Source of the DNA: Dehalococcoidia bacterium
GTDB taxonomy: Bacteria > Chloroflexota > Dehalococcoidia > Lucifugimonadales > Lucifugimonadaceae
Direction of reading: 5' to 3'
Assembly (NCBI GenBank): GCA_028285005.1
Contig: JANQQP010000002.1
Coordinates: forward strand, 1 to 49,159
Length of the DNA stretch: 49,159 nt
Shown here: positions 16,631 to 24,875 of the stretch, one piece after another
How positions within the stretch are numbered: the stretch's first letter is position 1
Layout: each line of letters opens with the position of its first letter
Translations under genes and position numbers: made by a program
Notes under the pieces: model-generated
What the model was told of the DNA's origin: nothing
Databases searched by the model: none
The model's input: the letters and a program-made list of their open reading frames with translations, nothing else

Positions 16631-18610
16631 TCACTCGCCGTCCGGCAACGCGAATGCCACGAAGTAGTCGCCCTGCTTGTTGCCCAGGCTGCCGTGGCCG
16701 CCCGCTGCAATCACCACGTACTGCTTGCCATCAACTGAGTAGCTCATCGGCGTCGCCTGCCCGCCAGCCGGAAGCTCTGCCTTCCACAACTCCTCGCCCG
16801 ACTCCACATCGAATGCCCTCAGATGCCCGTCGAGCGAACCTGCGGCGAACACCAGGTCGCCCGCCGTCACGATCGGCCCGCCCCAGAACATCGTCCCCAA
16901 CAACTCCTGCTGTGGGAACACCGTGTCCGGCGGCATCTCGCCAAGCGGCACGCGCCACTCGACCTCACCAGAATCAAGATTCACGCCGACGAGAATCCCC
17001 CATGGCGGCTCGATGCAAGGCAACCCATTCGTGCCGTACAGAATCCCGCCGTCCCGCGTGTAAGGAGTGCCAAGCATGTCGCCTTCAGTATCCGACTTCC
17101 GAGGCACCAGCTTCATCACTGCCGCCACTCGCTTCACAGCAGTCACCAGCAGGTTCCTATCCGGGTCGTAACTCGCTCCACCCCAGTTGATGCCGCCTCC
17201 CCACCACGGGAAGAAGACTGAACCCTCGAAACTCGGCGGCGTGAAGATACCCTCGTTCCGCGCCTTCTCCAGCGAGATGCGACAGCTGATCTCTGAACCG
17301 ACCGATGTGCCCCACGCGTCCTCCGGTCCGATCTCCGGTTCGAGCAATGGCGGCGGCAGGACCGGGAACGGCTGGGTCGGCCACGCCTCCTCGCCCGGCA
17401 CATCGCTCGCTGGCACCGGCCGCTCCTCGACAGGGAAGAGAGGTTCACCGGTGTCGCGGTCCAGCACAAAGATGTGTCCCATCTTCGTTGCCACCGCGAC
17501 TGCATCAACTTCACGGCCATCACGCTCCACAGTCACCAGCGATGGCTGCGCTGCCACGTCGTAGTCGAAGATGTCGTGGTGCACGACCTGGAAGTGCCAG
17601 ATGTACTCTCCTGTTGACGCCCGGAGCGCAACCACCGAGCTTGAGAAGAGGTTCTGCCCGAGCCGCTCGCCGCCGTAGAAGTCGGGCGACGCACTGCCGG
17701 TGGGGATGAACACCATGTCCCGCTCTTCGTCGCCAGATAGCGGCGCCCACGCATTCGCCGCTCCTGTCTTCGTCGCTCCTTCTGGCGTCCACGTGTCGTA
17801 GCCCAATCGGTCCGGTGACCTGGGAATCGGGTCCCAGCCCCATAGTTCCTCACCCGTTCTGGCATCGAAGCCGCGCACAGTTCCGAACGCCTCCTCAACG
17901 CGGTAGTTGTCCCTGATCGACGAGCCGGTCACGACCACATCGCCGACGATCGCAGGCGGCGAGGTCATGGCGTACTGGCCGTCGATGACCGGACCGACGC
18001 CCCGGTCGAGCCTTACAACGCCTTCTTCGCCGAAGCCCTCGCAGAGCAGCCCGGTCCGAGCATCGAGCGCAAGCAGTGTGGCGTCCAAAGTGCCGAAGAG
18101 GATGCGGTGTGCGCAGGTGTCGTCTGGATCCGCTGCGCTGTCGGCCCAGAATGCGACACCGCGCGAAACCCAGCCCTGCGTGCGTTCCTTATTGCGTGAC
18201 AGCTGCGGGTCGTAACGCCACTGCTCGATGCCGGTTGCCGGGTCGATGGCGATGATGGCGTTGAGCGGAGTGGAGATGTAGAGAAGCCCGGCGTTCAGGA
18301 TCGGCGTGTTTTCGAACTTGAACCAGCCGAGGTTCGTGCCCTCGCCCGTCTGGTAGACCCATGCCTGCTCAAGCTGAGCGACATTCTCACGGGTGATCTG
18401 TCCGGCAGGGGAGAAGCCGGAGCCGCCATGGTCGGCGCCGTATGCCGGCCAGTCGGTCTGAGCGGACGGGTCGAACAACGAGCTCCCGGAGTCGGAGTCA
18501 CTGCCGCAGGCGAACGCGAATACTGCGAGCAGGGCAAGCGCCGGGACAAACAGCCGCTGAGCGACCTTTTTCGATGCCGATCTATCTCGGTTTGGGATCA
18601 TCGGGCCCAT
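16631..18610 (-). CDS. PQQ-dependent dehydrogenase-like lipoprotein
   Basis: 659 residues. The signal peptide ends in a lipobox (VFAFAC, Cys35), so it is a lipid-anchored extracytoplasmic protein. The rest is an eight-bladed quinoprotein propeller: TGIEQWRYDPQL, TGEELWGWDP, EYIWHFQVVHHDIFDYD, and VEERPVPASDVPGEEAWPTQP all match membrane glucose-dehydrogenase-type quinoproteins. The five-helix membrane domain of E. coli Gcd is absent and replaced by the lipid anchor. It should oxidise a sugar or alcohol and pass electrons to a quinone or cytochrome. ATG at 18608-18610 chosen; aggagg lies 12 bases upstream, and an ATG nine bases downstream is an alternative. No PQQ biosynthesis genes in the window. 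Confidence 0.87.
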   Translation of the reverse strand: MGPMIPNRDRSASKKVAQRLFVPALALLAVFAFACGSDSDSGSSLFDPSAQTDWPAYGADHGGSGFSPAGQITRENVAQLEQAWVYQTGEGTNLGWFKFENTPILNAGLLYISTPLNAIIAIDPATGIEQWRYDPQLSRNKERTQGWVSRGVAFWADSAADPDDTCAHRILFGTLDATLLALDARTGLLCEGFGEEGVVRLDRGVGPVIDGQYAMTSPPAIVGDVVVTGSSIRDNYRVEEAFGTVRGFDARTGEELWGWDPIPRSPDRLGYDTWTPEGATKTGAANAWAPLSGDEERDMVFIPTGSASPDFYGGERLGQNLFSSSVVALRASTGEYIWHFQVVHHDIFDYDVAAQPSLVTVERDGREVDAVAVATKMGHIFVLDRDTGEPLFPVEERPVPASDVPGEEAWPTQPFPVLPPPLLEPEIGPEDAWGTSVGSEISCRISLEKARNEGIFTPPSFEGSVFFPWWGGGINWGGASYDPDRNLLVTAVKRVAAVMKLVPRKSDTEGDMLGTPYTRDGGILYGTNGLPCIEPPWGILVGVNLDSGEVEWRVPLGEMPPDTVFPQQELLGTMFWGGPIVTAGDLVFAAGSLDGHLRAFDVESGEELWKAELPAGGQATPMSYSVDGKQYVVIAAGGHGSLGNKQGDYFVAFALPDGE

Positions 18611-18641
18611 GATAGGCGTCGCCCTCCTGGTTGAACAAAGA

Positions 18642-18667
18642 CAGGCCCGCCGGTTTCGGCGGGCCTG
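18642..18667 (-). terminator. Rho-independent terminator after flotillin gene
   Basis: Perfect 11-bp GC-rich stem (18642-18652 with 18657-18667), 4-base loop, followed on the minus strand by tctttgtt. It lies between the flotillin stop and the quinoprotein start, separating the two transcripts. Confidence 0.8.
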
Positions 18668-18691
18668 CTTAATTGCCAAAACTACCGAACG

Positions 18692-20227
18692 CTACTTCGA
18701 GCCGTTCGTCTCCTCGGGCTCTTCGGGTGACTCTACGGCAGTCCTCGAAGGCGCCGCATCTTCCTCCATCACCTGGTCTCGAACACGGTCTGGCATCAGT
18801 TCCCTGATACCGAAGCCGAGTGTCGAGCGCAGCGTCTCATCAACCCGGGCGATCGACGACGGCGATACAGACATCAGCCGGTCCATCGGCCCAATAGCAC
18901 CGCCGTTCCCGTTGTGCCCGTTGCCGCCACCAAAGTCAACGATCTTGATGTCATCGACGTGACTCAGCGGCGCGGTCGAAGCCTTCACAATCTCAGGCAG
19001 CGACCCGATCAGCTCCTTCGCAAGCTCTAGGCGAGTCGTGGCGTCAGTGAACTTCTGCATCGCCACAGCCTTCTTCTCAAGACCCTCGGCCTCAGCCTCC
19101 AGGATCGCCTGCGTCGCCTCAGCCTGAGCGAGACCGACGTTCCGCTCATCGGTCGCCTTACCGTCGGCGTTCGCAACAAGCTCCGCCAGTTCAGCCTTCG
19201 CCGCTTGCTCCTTCGCGTAGCGCTCGGCGTCCGCGGTCTTCTGCCGCGCTTCCGCGTTACCCTCAGCCTTCAGAACCGTCTGCTGTCGCTCTGCATCCGC
19301 CTGCGCAACCAGCTCAGCCCGCAACTCTTCTTCACGAACAGACACACGCCGCTTGGCGAGTTCGGCCTCGGCGTCAACAACTTCCTGCCTGGCGATAGCC
19401 TCTGCCCGCGGTCCCGCCTGCGAAGCCGTGGCTCGCTCGCGGTTCGTTTCCGCCTCGTACTGCGCTTGCTTCACATCGCGGTCACGAACGGCCGAAGCGA
19501 TCTCCGCCTCGGCGTTCGCCTGTGCTGTCTTGGCTTCACGGTCTGCGATTGCCTCGGCGATCTCAGCCTCGCGCTTCGCATTCGCCTCACCCACGCGGGC
19601 GTCCTTGATCACCTCGGCTGTCTGCGCCCTTCCAAGGGCATCGAGGTAGCCGTGAGCGTCGCGGATCTCCCGCAGCGTCAGCGTGTCGAGAGTGATTCCA
19701 AGCGATGCCAGTTCAGGCTCTGACTCGGCAGCGACTCTCTGTTGGAACGTCTGACGGTCTTTATAGATGTCCTCAGGCGTCATGTTTCCACAGATCGCCC
19801 TGAGCGAACCTTCAAGCACCGACTGCACGTCCGCCTCGATCTCTCGCTGATCCCTTCCAAGGTAGCGTTCAGCCGCTCGGACAATCCCCGAGTCATCTGA
19901 GGCCACTTTGAAGATCGCAACACCCGAAACGATCAGCGGCACACCCTGCACCGTGATGGCGTTGTTCGTGACAACGTCGGTGGAAATGGCGTGCAGCGAC
20001 ATCGTGCCCACCTGCTCAAACACCGGCCACACGAACGTGCCACCGTTCCTCACAACCCGGAACCCGACTTTGCGCCTCACACCGTCAACTTCGAGCATTC
20101 TTCGACGGCCTGAAATGACCGCCACTTCGTCCGGTCCAACCTTGATGTAGCGGCTCGCCCACAACCCGACCGCCGCAAGCACGGCGATGAGGATCGCTGC
20201 GACCGCCAACCCGATAAACAGTTCCAT
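18692..20227 (-). CDS. Flotillin-like SPFH-domain membrane protein
   Basis: 511 residues. One N-terminal membrane segment (3-25), the SPFH/Band 7 domain (about 28-195: IKVGPDEVAVISGRR, RVVRNGGTFVWPVFEQ, STDVVTNNAITVQG), then a long Ala/Glu-rich coiled coil (about 205-410) and a Gly/Asn-rich tail (about 440-460) with a disordered acidic end. This is the architecture of bacterial flotillins (FloT/YuaG), which scaffold membrane microdomains. ATG with aggag 8 bases upstream. It follows the NfeD-like gene by 36 bases, the conserved pairing seen in the yuaF-yuaG operon. A terminator follows. Confidence 0.93.
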   Translation of the reverse strand: MELFIGLAVAAILIAVLAAVGLWASRYIKVGPDEVAVISGRRRMLEVDGVRRKVGFRVVRNGGTFVWPVFEQVGTMSLHAISTDVVTNNAITVQGVPLIVSGVAIFKVASDDSGIVRAAERYLGRDQREIEADVQSVLEGSLRAICGNMTPEDIYKDRQTFQQRVAAESEPELASLGITLDTLTLREIRDAHGYLDALGRAQTAEVIKDARVGEANAKREAEIAEAIADREAKTAQANAEAEIASAVRDRDVKQAQYEAETNRERATASQAGPRAEAIARQEVVDAEAELAKRRVSVREEELRAELVAQADAERQQTVLKAEGNAEARQKTADAERYAKEQAAKAELAELVANADGKATDERNVGLAQAEATQAILEAEAEGLEKKAVAMQKFTDATTRLELAKELIGSLPEIVKASTAPLSHVDDIKIVDFGGGNGHNGNGGAIGPMDRLMSVSPSSIARVDETLRSTLGFGIRELMPDRVRDQVMEEDAAPSRTAVESPEEPEETNGSK

Positions 20228-20263
20228 GGCGCTATCTCCTGGAATGCGGTTTTTCGCCTGTGA

Positions 20264-20785
20264 CTACGGGGCTTCGACGAACGCCGTCGACGCCACCACG
20301 TCAACTATCCGAACCCGGTCACCAACTTTGAAATTGCCGCCTCTGGCAGGAAGCGTCACTGTGCTTCCGTTCGGTGTAGATATCTCAACCCTGCCTGCAA
20401 GATCGGGGTGAGTGGGAAGCTGCACGATTCCAATCCGGCCTTTCAGTTCCTGGTGACTCAGGTCTGTCGAACCCTGCGCCCGGTGCATGCCCGCCTGCAC
20501 GATTCCAAGCGGAATGCCGACGATCAGCCCTCCGGCGATGGCGATCAGAGCCACCACAAGTCCGTTCAGGTCGGTCGTGGCTGTAATGATCCATCCGACG
20601 CCACCGAAGCCGACACCGCTGGCAAGGAACAGCGTGCTGTTCACGAACTGCGGTCCGAAGCTGTCGTCCGAGTCTAGAAACTCGAAGATCTCACCGAGTA
20701 GCAACGATGCCAGTAGGAAGGCCAGCGAGACTCCCGTGATGATCGTGTAGGTGACTAGATCGGCGGTCCAGACCAGTGTGTCCAT
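20264..20785 (-). CDS. NfeD-like membrane protein
   Basis: 173 residues. Three membrane segments (about 10-30, 48-70 and 75-98) and a C-terminal OB-fold domain (about 108-172: LKGRIGIVQLPTHPDLAGRVEI, GGNFKVGDRVRIVDVVASTAFVEA) define the short NfeD/YuaF type. These proteins are partners of flotillins; the OB domain is cytoplasmic. First gene of the pair with the flotillin gene. ATG at 20783-20785 with an aggac sequence upstream. Confidence 0.88.
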   Translation of the reverse strand: MDTLVWTADLVTYTIITGVSLAFLLASLLLGEIFEFLDSDDSFGPQFVNSTLFLASGVGFGGVGWIITATTDLNGLVVALIAIAGGLIVGIPLGIVQAGMHRAQGSTDLSHQELKGRIGIVQLPTHPDLAGRVEISTPNGSTVTLPARGGNFKVGDRVRIVDVVASTAFVEAP

Positions 20786-20913
20786 TTCACGTCCTGTCCT
20801 GCTGAGAGGGAGCCAGATATGCGGCCGATATTAGCATTTGGGCGCGAATGCCAGCCGTTTAGCAGAGGCAAACCTGCTCTACGGCAGACGGGCACTTTCC
20901 GTCGCTAAATCGT

Positions 20914-21801
20914 TCACCTCGGGATCTTGAACTCCCTGGCATCGAACACTACGGGCCTCGACCTGGATTCGGTGATCATCCACACGACGTTATCGATTAA
21001 CGTTCTCCATTCGTTCGCAAGCCTGAAATTGTTATTCATTGCGTGAAATGAAGCGGTGAATCGACGTAGCTGTTCTGGTAAGAACATTGAATAGAATAAC
21101 ACAGGAATTGAGCGAATTCTATGATCTTTGTATTTGACGTACATTAGTAGTAGAAAATCTACGCCTTCATGTGGAGTGGATGGCAACTCGGGGGTATCGG
21201 GGTCGTTCAGCGCCTTGAGCTCTGTCAGGCTTCCGGGCCGGCGGCTGATATCTGTGACGATCAGATCAAAGTCGCCGTCAGTCGTGAGTATCCGCTCCGC
21301 TTCCTGACTGGACTGCGCGACCGTCACGTGAATTCCGAGCGCCCGGAAAAAACGCCGCTCTCCAACTAGTAGAGCCGGGTTATCGTCGATCCACAGCATT
21401 CTTGCTCCAGAAAGTTTGGGAATCAGGAACTCCCATCTATCGATCTGGTCGCGAATTCGCCCCTCAAAGCCTGGCTCCGCAAATCTCAGGCCACTCAGCG
21501 CGTCTTTCGCCTGGTCCAGAGCCACCTCGAACTGGCCGAACTTGAGAGTGCTAAGTCTCTTCCATGGAATGATTACAATTGCAAACGAAATTACCAGAAT
21601 AGTAATTGCAATTGCGTCGATTTCTGAAGAAACGCCGTCTATATCTGCAATCTTCAATCCAAGAAGAGCAAGTGCGATAGTCGAAAACAGCAGTACTGCA
21701 ATGCCGTTACTTCGCTGCCTGATTGACGAAAGAAACGCGCCAAATCTCGAGCCCATCGATCTCTTCGCAACCCGTCCTCGTGTGTTGGCGAAGAACCTCA
21801 T
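20914..21801 (-). CDS. Membrane-anchored receiver-domain protein
   Basis: 295 residues. A basic N-terminus is followed by two membrane helices (about 33-52 and 62-80), a helical linker (FGQFEVALDQAKDALSGL) and a C-terminal receiver-like domain (from about 133). That domain has acidic pair Asp139/Asp140 in MLWIDDNP, probable phospho-acceptor Asp184 in LIVTDISRRPG, and IPVLFYS for the Ser/Thr strand. No output domain is seen. The ATG at 21799-21801 has gggag about 9 bases upstream; a longer in-frame reading overlaps the enolase-family gene and is rejected. Base composition is strikingly low in GC: four sampled 60-base rows (21061, 21121, 21541, 21601) are 37-40% GC against 68% in a row of the next gene (22201). 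Probably acquired. Function unknown. Confidence 0.75.
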   Translation of the reverse strand: MRFFANTRGRVAKRSMGSRFGAFLSSIRQRSNGIAVLLFSTIALALLGLKIADIDGVSSEIDAIAITILVISFAIVIIPWKRLSTLKFGQFEVALDQAKDALSGLRFAEPGFEGRIRDQIDRWEFLIPKLSGARMLWIDDNPALLVGERRFFRALGIHVTVAQSSQEAERILTTDGDFDLIVTDISRRPGSLTELKALNDPDTPELPSTPHEGVDFLLLMYVKYKDHRIRSIPVLFYSMFLPEQLRRFTASFHAMNNNFRLANEWRTLIDNVVWMITESRSRPVVFDAREFKIPR

Positions 21802-21818
21802 ATCCGACAACTCCCGCG

Positions 21819-22928
21819 CTACTTCAGCGTGTACTTCGCAACAGCCTTCTCGTCCAGCTCGATACCAAGGCCCGGCTTGTCCGTCAGGACCATGTTGCCG
21901 TCCTTCGGGATGACACCATTGCCGTAGATCTCTTCTACCTCGTCGAGCGGTCCTGAGAACTCCGTAGAGAACTCGTGCGGGCGCGTGGCGTTCTGGATGG
22001 TGGCGTAGACGTGCAGCGACGCCATGCTGTTGATACCGGCCTGCGGACTGTGCGGCATGATCGGCTTGTCCCATGTCGACGCAAGCTGGTAGATCTTCTT
22101 CACCTCTGACGGTCCACCAGCAGCGAGAATGTCTGGCTGCAGGATGTCCGGGTTGCCGAGCTCTACCAGGTTCTGGAACCACCATCGGTACGCATCCTGC
22201 TCGCCACAGGAGACTGCGACGTCCAACGCGTCCGCGACCTGCCGCAGACCGTTCAGGTCCTCGCGGGGCAGCGGCTCCTCGAAGTGGTCGATTCCCAGCT
22301 CCTCGAATTTTCGGCCCTGCTGAATCGCCGTCGAGACCGAGTAGCCGTTATTGGCGTCGAAGCCCAGGTAAACCTCAGGAGGCAGGAACTCCCGCACCAG
22401 CTTGAACATCGCGAAATCCTTGGCTGGGTCGGAGTCCTGGCGCCAGCCCTTCCAGTCCATGCGGATCTTGAAGGCTCGGAAGTTCATGTCCCAGCCCTTC
22501 TTCACAAGCTCCAGCATCTCCTCAGGCTGGAACTTCCAGCCCGATCCCGTCGACCAGTAGAGCTGAATCGTCTTCCGGGTCGCTCCGCCCATCAGCGTGT
22601 AGACCGGCAGTCCTGTCTCCTTGCCCATCAGGTCCCACAGCGCAACATCGATCACTCCGACTACGCCTGCTGGCAGCTTGTAGAGACGGTCCTCCTTGCC
22701 CTGCGCCAGCGTCTCCCAGTGACGGTCGATCTCGAGCGGGTCCTCGCCGATCAGCGTCGGCTTGATGATGCTCTCGAGGTAAGCCTCGAACACCGAGCTG
22801 TTCCTGCCGGGCACCACACGGTTTCGTCCCGGCGCGTCGGCGTAACCCTCGATGCCGGCGTCGGTATGAATTCGCAGCAGGCCTTTTCCAATCGTCAAGG
22901 GCGTGACGGTGATATCCGTGATCTTCAT
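21819..22928 (-). CDS. Enolase superfamily (mandelate racemase/muconate lactonizing) enzyme
   Basis: 369 residues. The capping domain is about 1-125. The barrel catalytic set is visible: Lys154-x-Arg156 in AFKIRMD, metal ligands Asp191 (GFDANNGYS), Glu217 (FEEPL) and Glu243 (SCGEQ), and His293 (MPHSPQAG). It should abstract a proton alpha to a carboxylate of a sugar acid or similar compound, Mg-dependent. The KxR form, rather than KxK, means the first acid/base pair may be altered. ATG at 22926-22928 with aggaaa upstream. It is divergent from the ThDP enzyme gene and may share regulation with it. Confidence 0.9.
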   Translation of the reverse strand: MKITDITVTPLTIGKGLLRIHTDAGIEGYADAPGRNRVVPGRNSSVFEAYLESIIKPTLIGEDPLEIDRHWETLAQGKEDRLYKLPAGVVGVIDVALWDLMGKETGLPVYTLMGGATRKTIQLYWSTGSGWKFQPEEMLELVKKGWDMNFRAFKIRMDWKGWRQDSDPAKDFAMFKLVREFLPPEVYLGFDANNGYSVSTAIQQGRKFEELGIDHFEEPLPREDLNGLRQVADALDVAVSCGEQDAYRWWFQNLVELGNPDILQPDILAAGGPSEVKKIYQLASTWDKPIMPHSPQAGINSMASLHVYATIQNATRPHEFSTEFSGPLDEVEEIYGNGVIPKDGNMVLTDKPGLGIELDEKAVAKYTLK

Positions 22929-23123
22929 TTTCCTGTTCTCCGTTCAGGTCTGCTGCCAGGAATTCGGCTCAGTGGTGTCGGTCGAGCGCACTTTATCGCA
23001 GTGAAGGGCAGGGCGGAGCGATGACTAACTTGCCCCTCTAACTGACCGGGCGTAGAGTGCCCGCATCACTCACCGGCAGCATCTCATCGACGCATTTCAC
23101 GGTCCACCCAACGGAGAAGAGCT

Positions 23124-24875
23124 ATGAAACGGCGACAGTTCACAGGCAACGCATCGCAGGTAATGGTCGAACAGCTCGCCGCATCGGGAACGAAGTACCT
23201 CTTCTACAACTCCGGCTCTCGGGAAGCACGCTTTTTTGACGCTCTGCTTAGTCATAAAGAAATCCACGGAATTCTCGCCCTCCACGAAGGAACGGTCGCC
23301 GCGATGGCCGGCGGCTACTCACAGGTGAAGTCAGACCCAGCAGTAATGTCTGTGCACCTCGGCGCAGGTCTTGCGCAGTCGATGGGGCAGTTCATCAACG
23401 TATGGGCAGGATCACTGCCCGTGGTCATGCTCACGTTCGCCGGCGACACCGGCAGCTACGCCGATCGCATCACGCTCGACCTTGGCCACAACGCGGGGCC
23501 AACCTCGATCGTTGCGCCAATGACCAAGGCCAACTGGTCGGTCATCGAACCCGGCGGCATCCCATCGGCATTCGAGCGCGCAATCAAGGTCGCAGGCACT
23601 CCGCCCGTGGGCCCGGTGCACATGGCCGTCTACGACCGCAACCTTGGCCCGGACCGGTTCACAACCGAGATCATCGAAGGTCCGGTCGCAAGGCCGCGCA
23701 CCGGCTATCCGGCTAACGAAGACATAGAAGAGATCGCCCGCATGCTACACAACGCCAAGCGGCCGGTGATCTACGTTGGCGACGGAGTGTGGAAGAGCGG
23801 AGGTCAGCAGAAGCTCGGCCAGATCGCCAGCCACTTTGGCGCAGTGGTCGCATCGATGTGGGGCGACCTCCGGGGAGTCTCGGCCGCTCACCCGCAGCAC
23901 GCAGGCTACTTCCGCCAGCCGGTGATGGACCTGCAGCCGGATGCCATCCTCGCAATCGGAGTCAGGCACGGCGGCTCAGGAACTCCGTCCGACTTCGAGC
24001 TATTTAAGAGCGCGGAGCACATCATTGCGGTCGGCCCCGACGTTGAGATCTTCGAGAACATCCCTGGCCTCGACCTCGCTGTTATGGCAGACGAATTGCG
24101 GACCACGGAACGTTTGCAGGAACTGGTACAGAGCGAACAGGAGCCGGAACGCTACTCCGAGCGGCGCGAGTGGGCACGCGAGAACGCCGCAAGGATTCGC
24201 GCTGACCGCCGCACCAACCTGCAATCTCCAACCGAAGTGCCAGACCGCGTCAGGCCATTGGCGTTGCTGGATGCTGTCGACGCCGGTCTTGAGAAGCTTG
24301 GCGGTGGACTCATCACGACAGAGCAGTTCGCCGTGCCGCTGGAGTGCGTGAACGAAAAGCCGGATGGCGGCTCGGTCGACTACATCAGGCCCGCGGGCGG
24401 TTCCGAGGGCTTCGGTATGGGAGCACCACTGGGCGCAAAGCTGGCGGCACCTGACAAGCCAGTCATCGGCCTCGTTGGCGACGGCTCCGTTTACTACGCA
24501 GACTCAGCGCTCTGGACCGCTGCACATCACCGCATCCCGGTGCTCTACGTCATCCCCAACAACGGCGCTTATGGCATCGTTGCGGGCGCATTCGGCGGTG
24601 CGAAGGGCACCATGCACGAAACCGGCAACTATGCAGGCGTCGTGCTGGACGGCGCAGACATCGTCAAGCTATCTGAGGCATTCGGAGTCGAGGGCATCAA
24701 GGTCGACTCCGAAGACAAGATCGCGGGAGCGGTCGAGCACGGGCTCGACACGGTGGAGAAGGAAGGCAGGCCGCTGCTGCTCGATGTCAGGATGCCGCTC
24801 GGCATTCCCGAGGGCGGTCGGGCTGCACAGCAGTTCCAGCTGGCCGGGGCGGGCTCGAACGGCGCAAGCCGCTAG
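23124..24875 (+). CDS. Thiamine-diphosphate-dependent enzyme (acetolactate synthase/benzoylformate decarboxylase-like)
   Basis: 583 residues. The N-terminal PYR domain has the catalytic Glu55 in LALHEGTVAAMAGGY. A middle domain is at about 200-330 (RPVIYVGDGVWKSGG). The C-terminal PP domain has the ThDP motif starting GDGSVYYAD (452) and ending NN at 479-480. The reaction type is decarboxylation or carboligation of a 2-keto acid; the substrate is not readable. Strong ribosome site ggaga 6 bases before the ATG. It is divergent from an enolase-superfamily dehydratase whose product would typically be a 2-keto-3-deoxy acid, so the two may work in sequence (inference). Its stop codon overlaps the stop of the convergent kinase gene. 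Confidence 0.9.
   Translation: MKRRQFTGNASQVMVEQLAASGTKYLFYNSGSREARFFDALLSHKEIHGILALHEGTVAAMAGGYSQVKSDPAVMSVHLGAGLAQSMGQFINVWAGSLPVVMLTFAGDTGSYADRITLDLGHNAGPTSIVAPMTKANWSVIEPGGIPSAFERAIKVAGTPPVGPVHMAVYDRNLGPDRFTTEIIEGPVARPRTGYPANEDIEEIARMLHNAKRPVIYVGDGVWKSGGQQKLGQIASHFGAVVASMWGDLRGVSAAHPQHAGYFRQPVMDLQPDAILAIGVRHGGSGTPSDFELFKSAEHIIAVGPDVEIFENIPGLDLAVMADELRTTERLQELVQSEQEPERYSERREWARENAARIRADRRTNLQSPTEVPDRVRPLALLDAVDAGLEKLGGGLITTEQFAVPLECVNEKPDGGSVDYIRPAGGSEGFGMGAPLGAKLAAPDKPVIGLVGDGSVYYADSALWTAAHHRIPVLYVIPNNGAYGIVAGAFGGAKGTMHETGNYAGVVLDGADIVKLSEAFGVEGIKVDSEDKIAGAVEHGLDTVEKEGRPLLLDVRMPLGIPEGGRAAQQFQLAGAGSNGASR

Noticed and set aside
21802..22185. Upstream extension of the receiver-protein gene
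   Set aside because: It would overlap the enolase-superfamily gene by several hundred bases; the ATG at 21801 has its own ribosome site and begins the recognisable protein.
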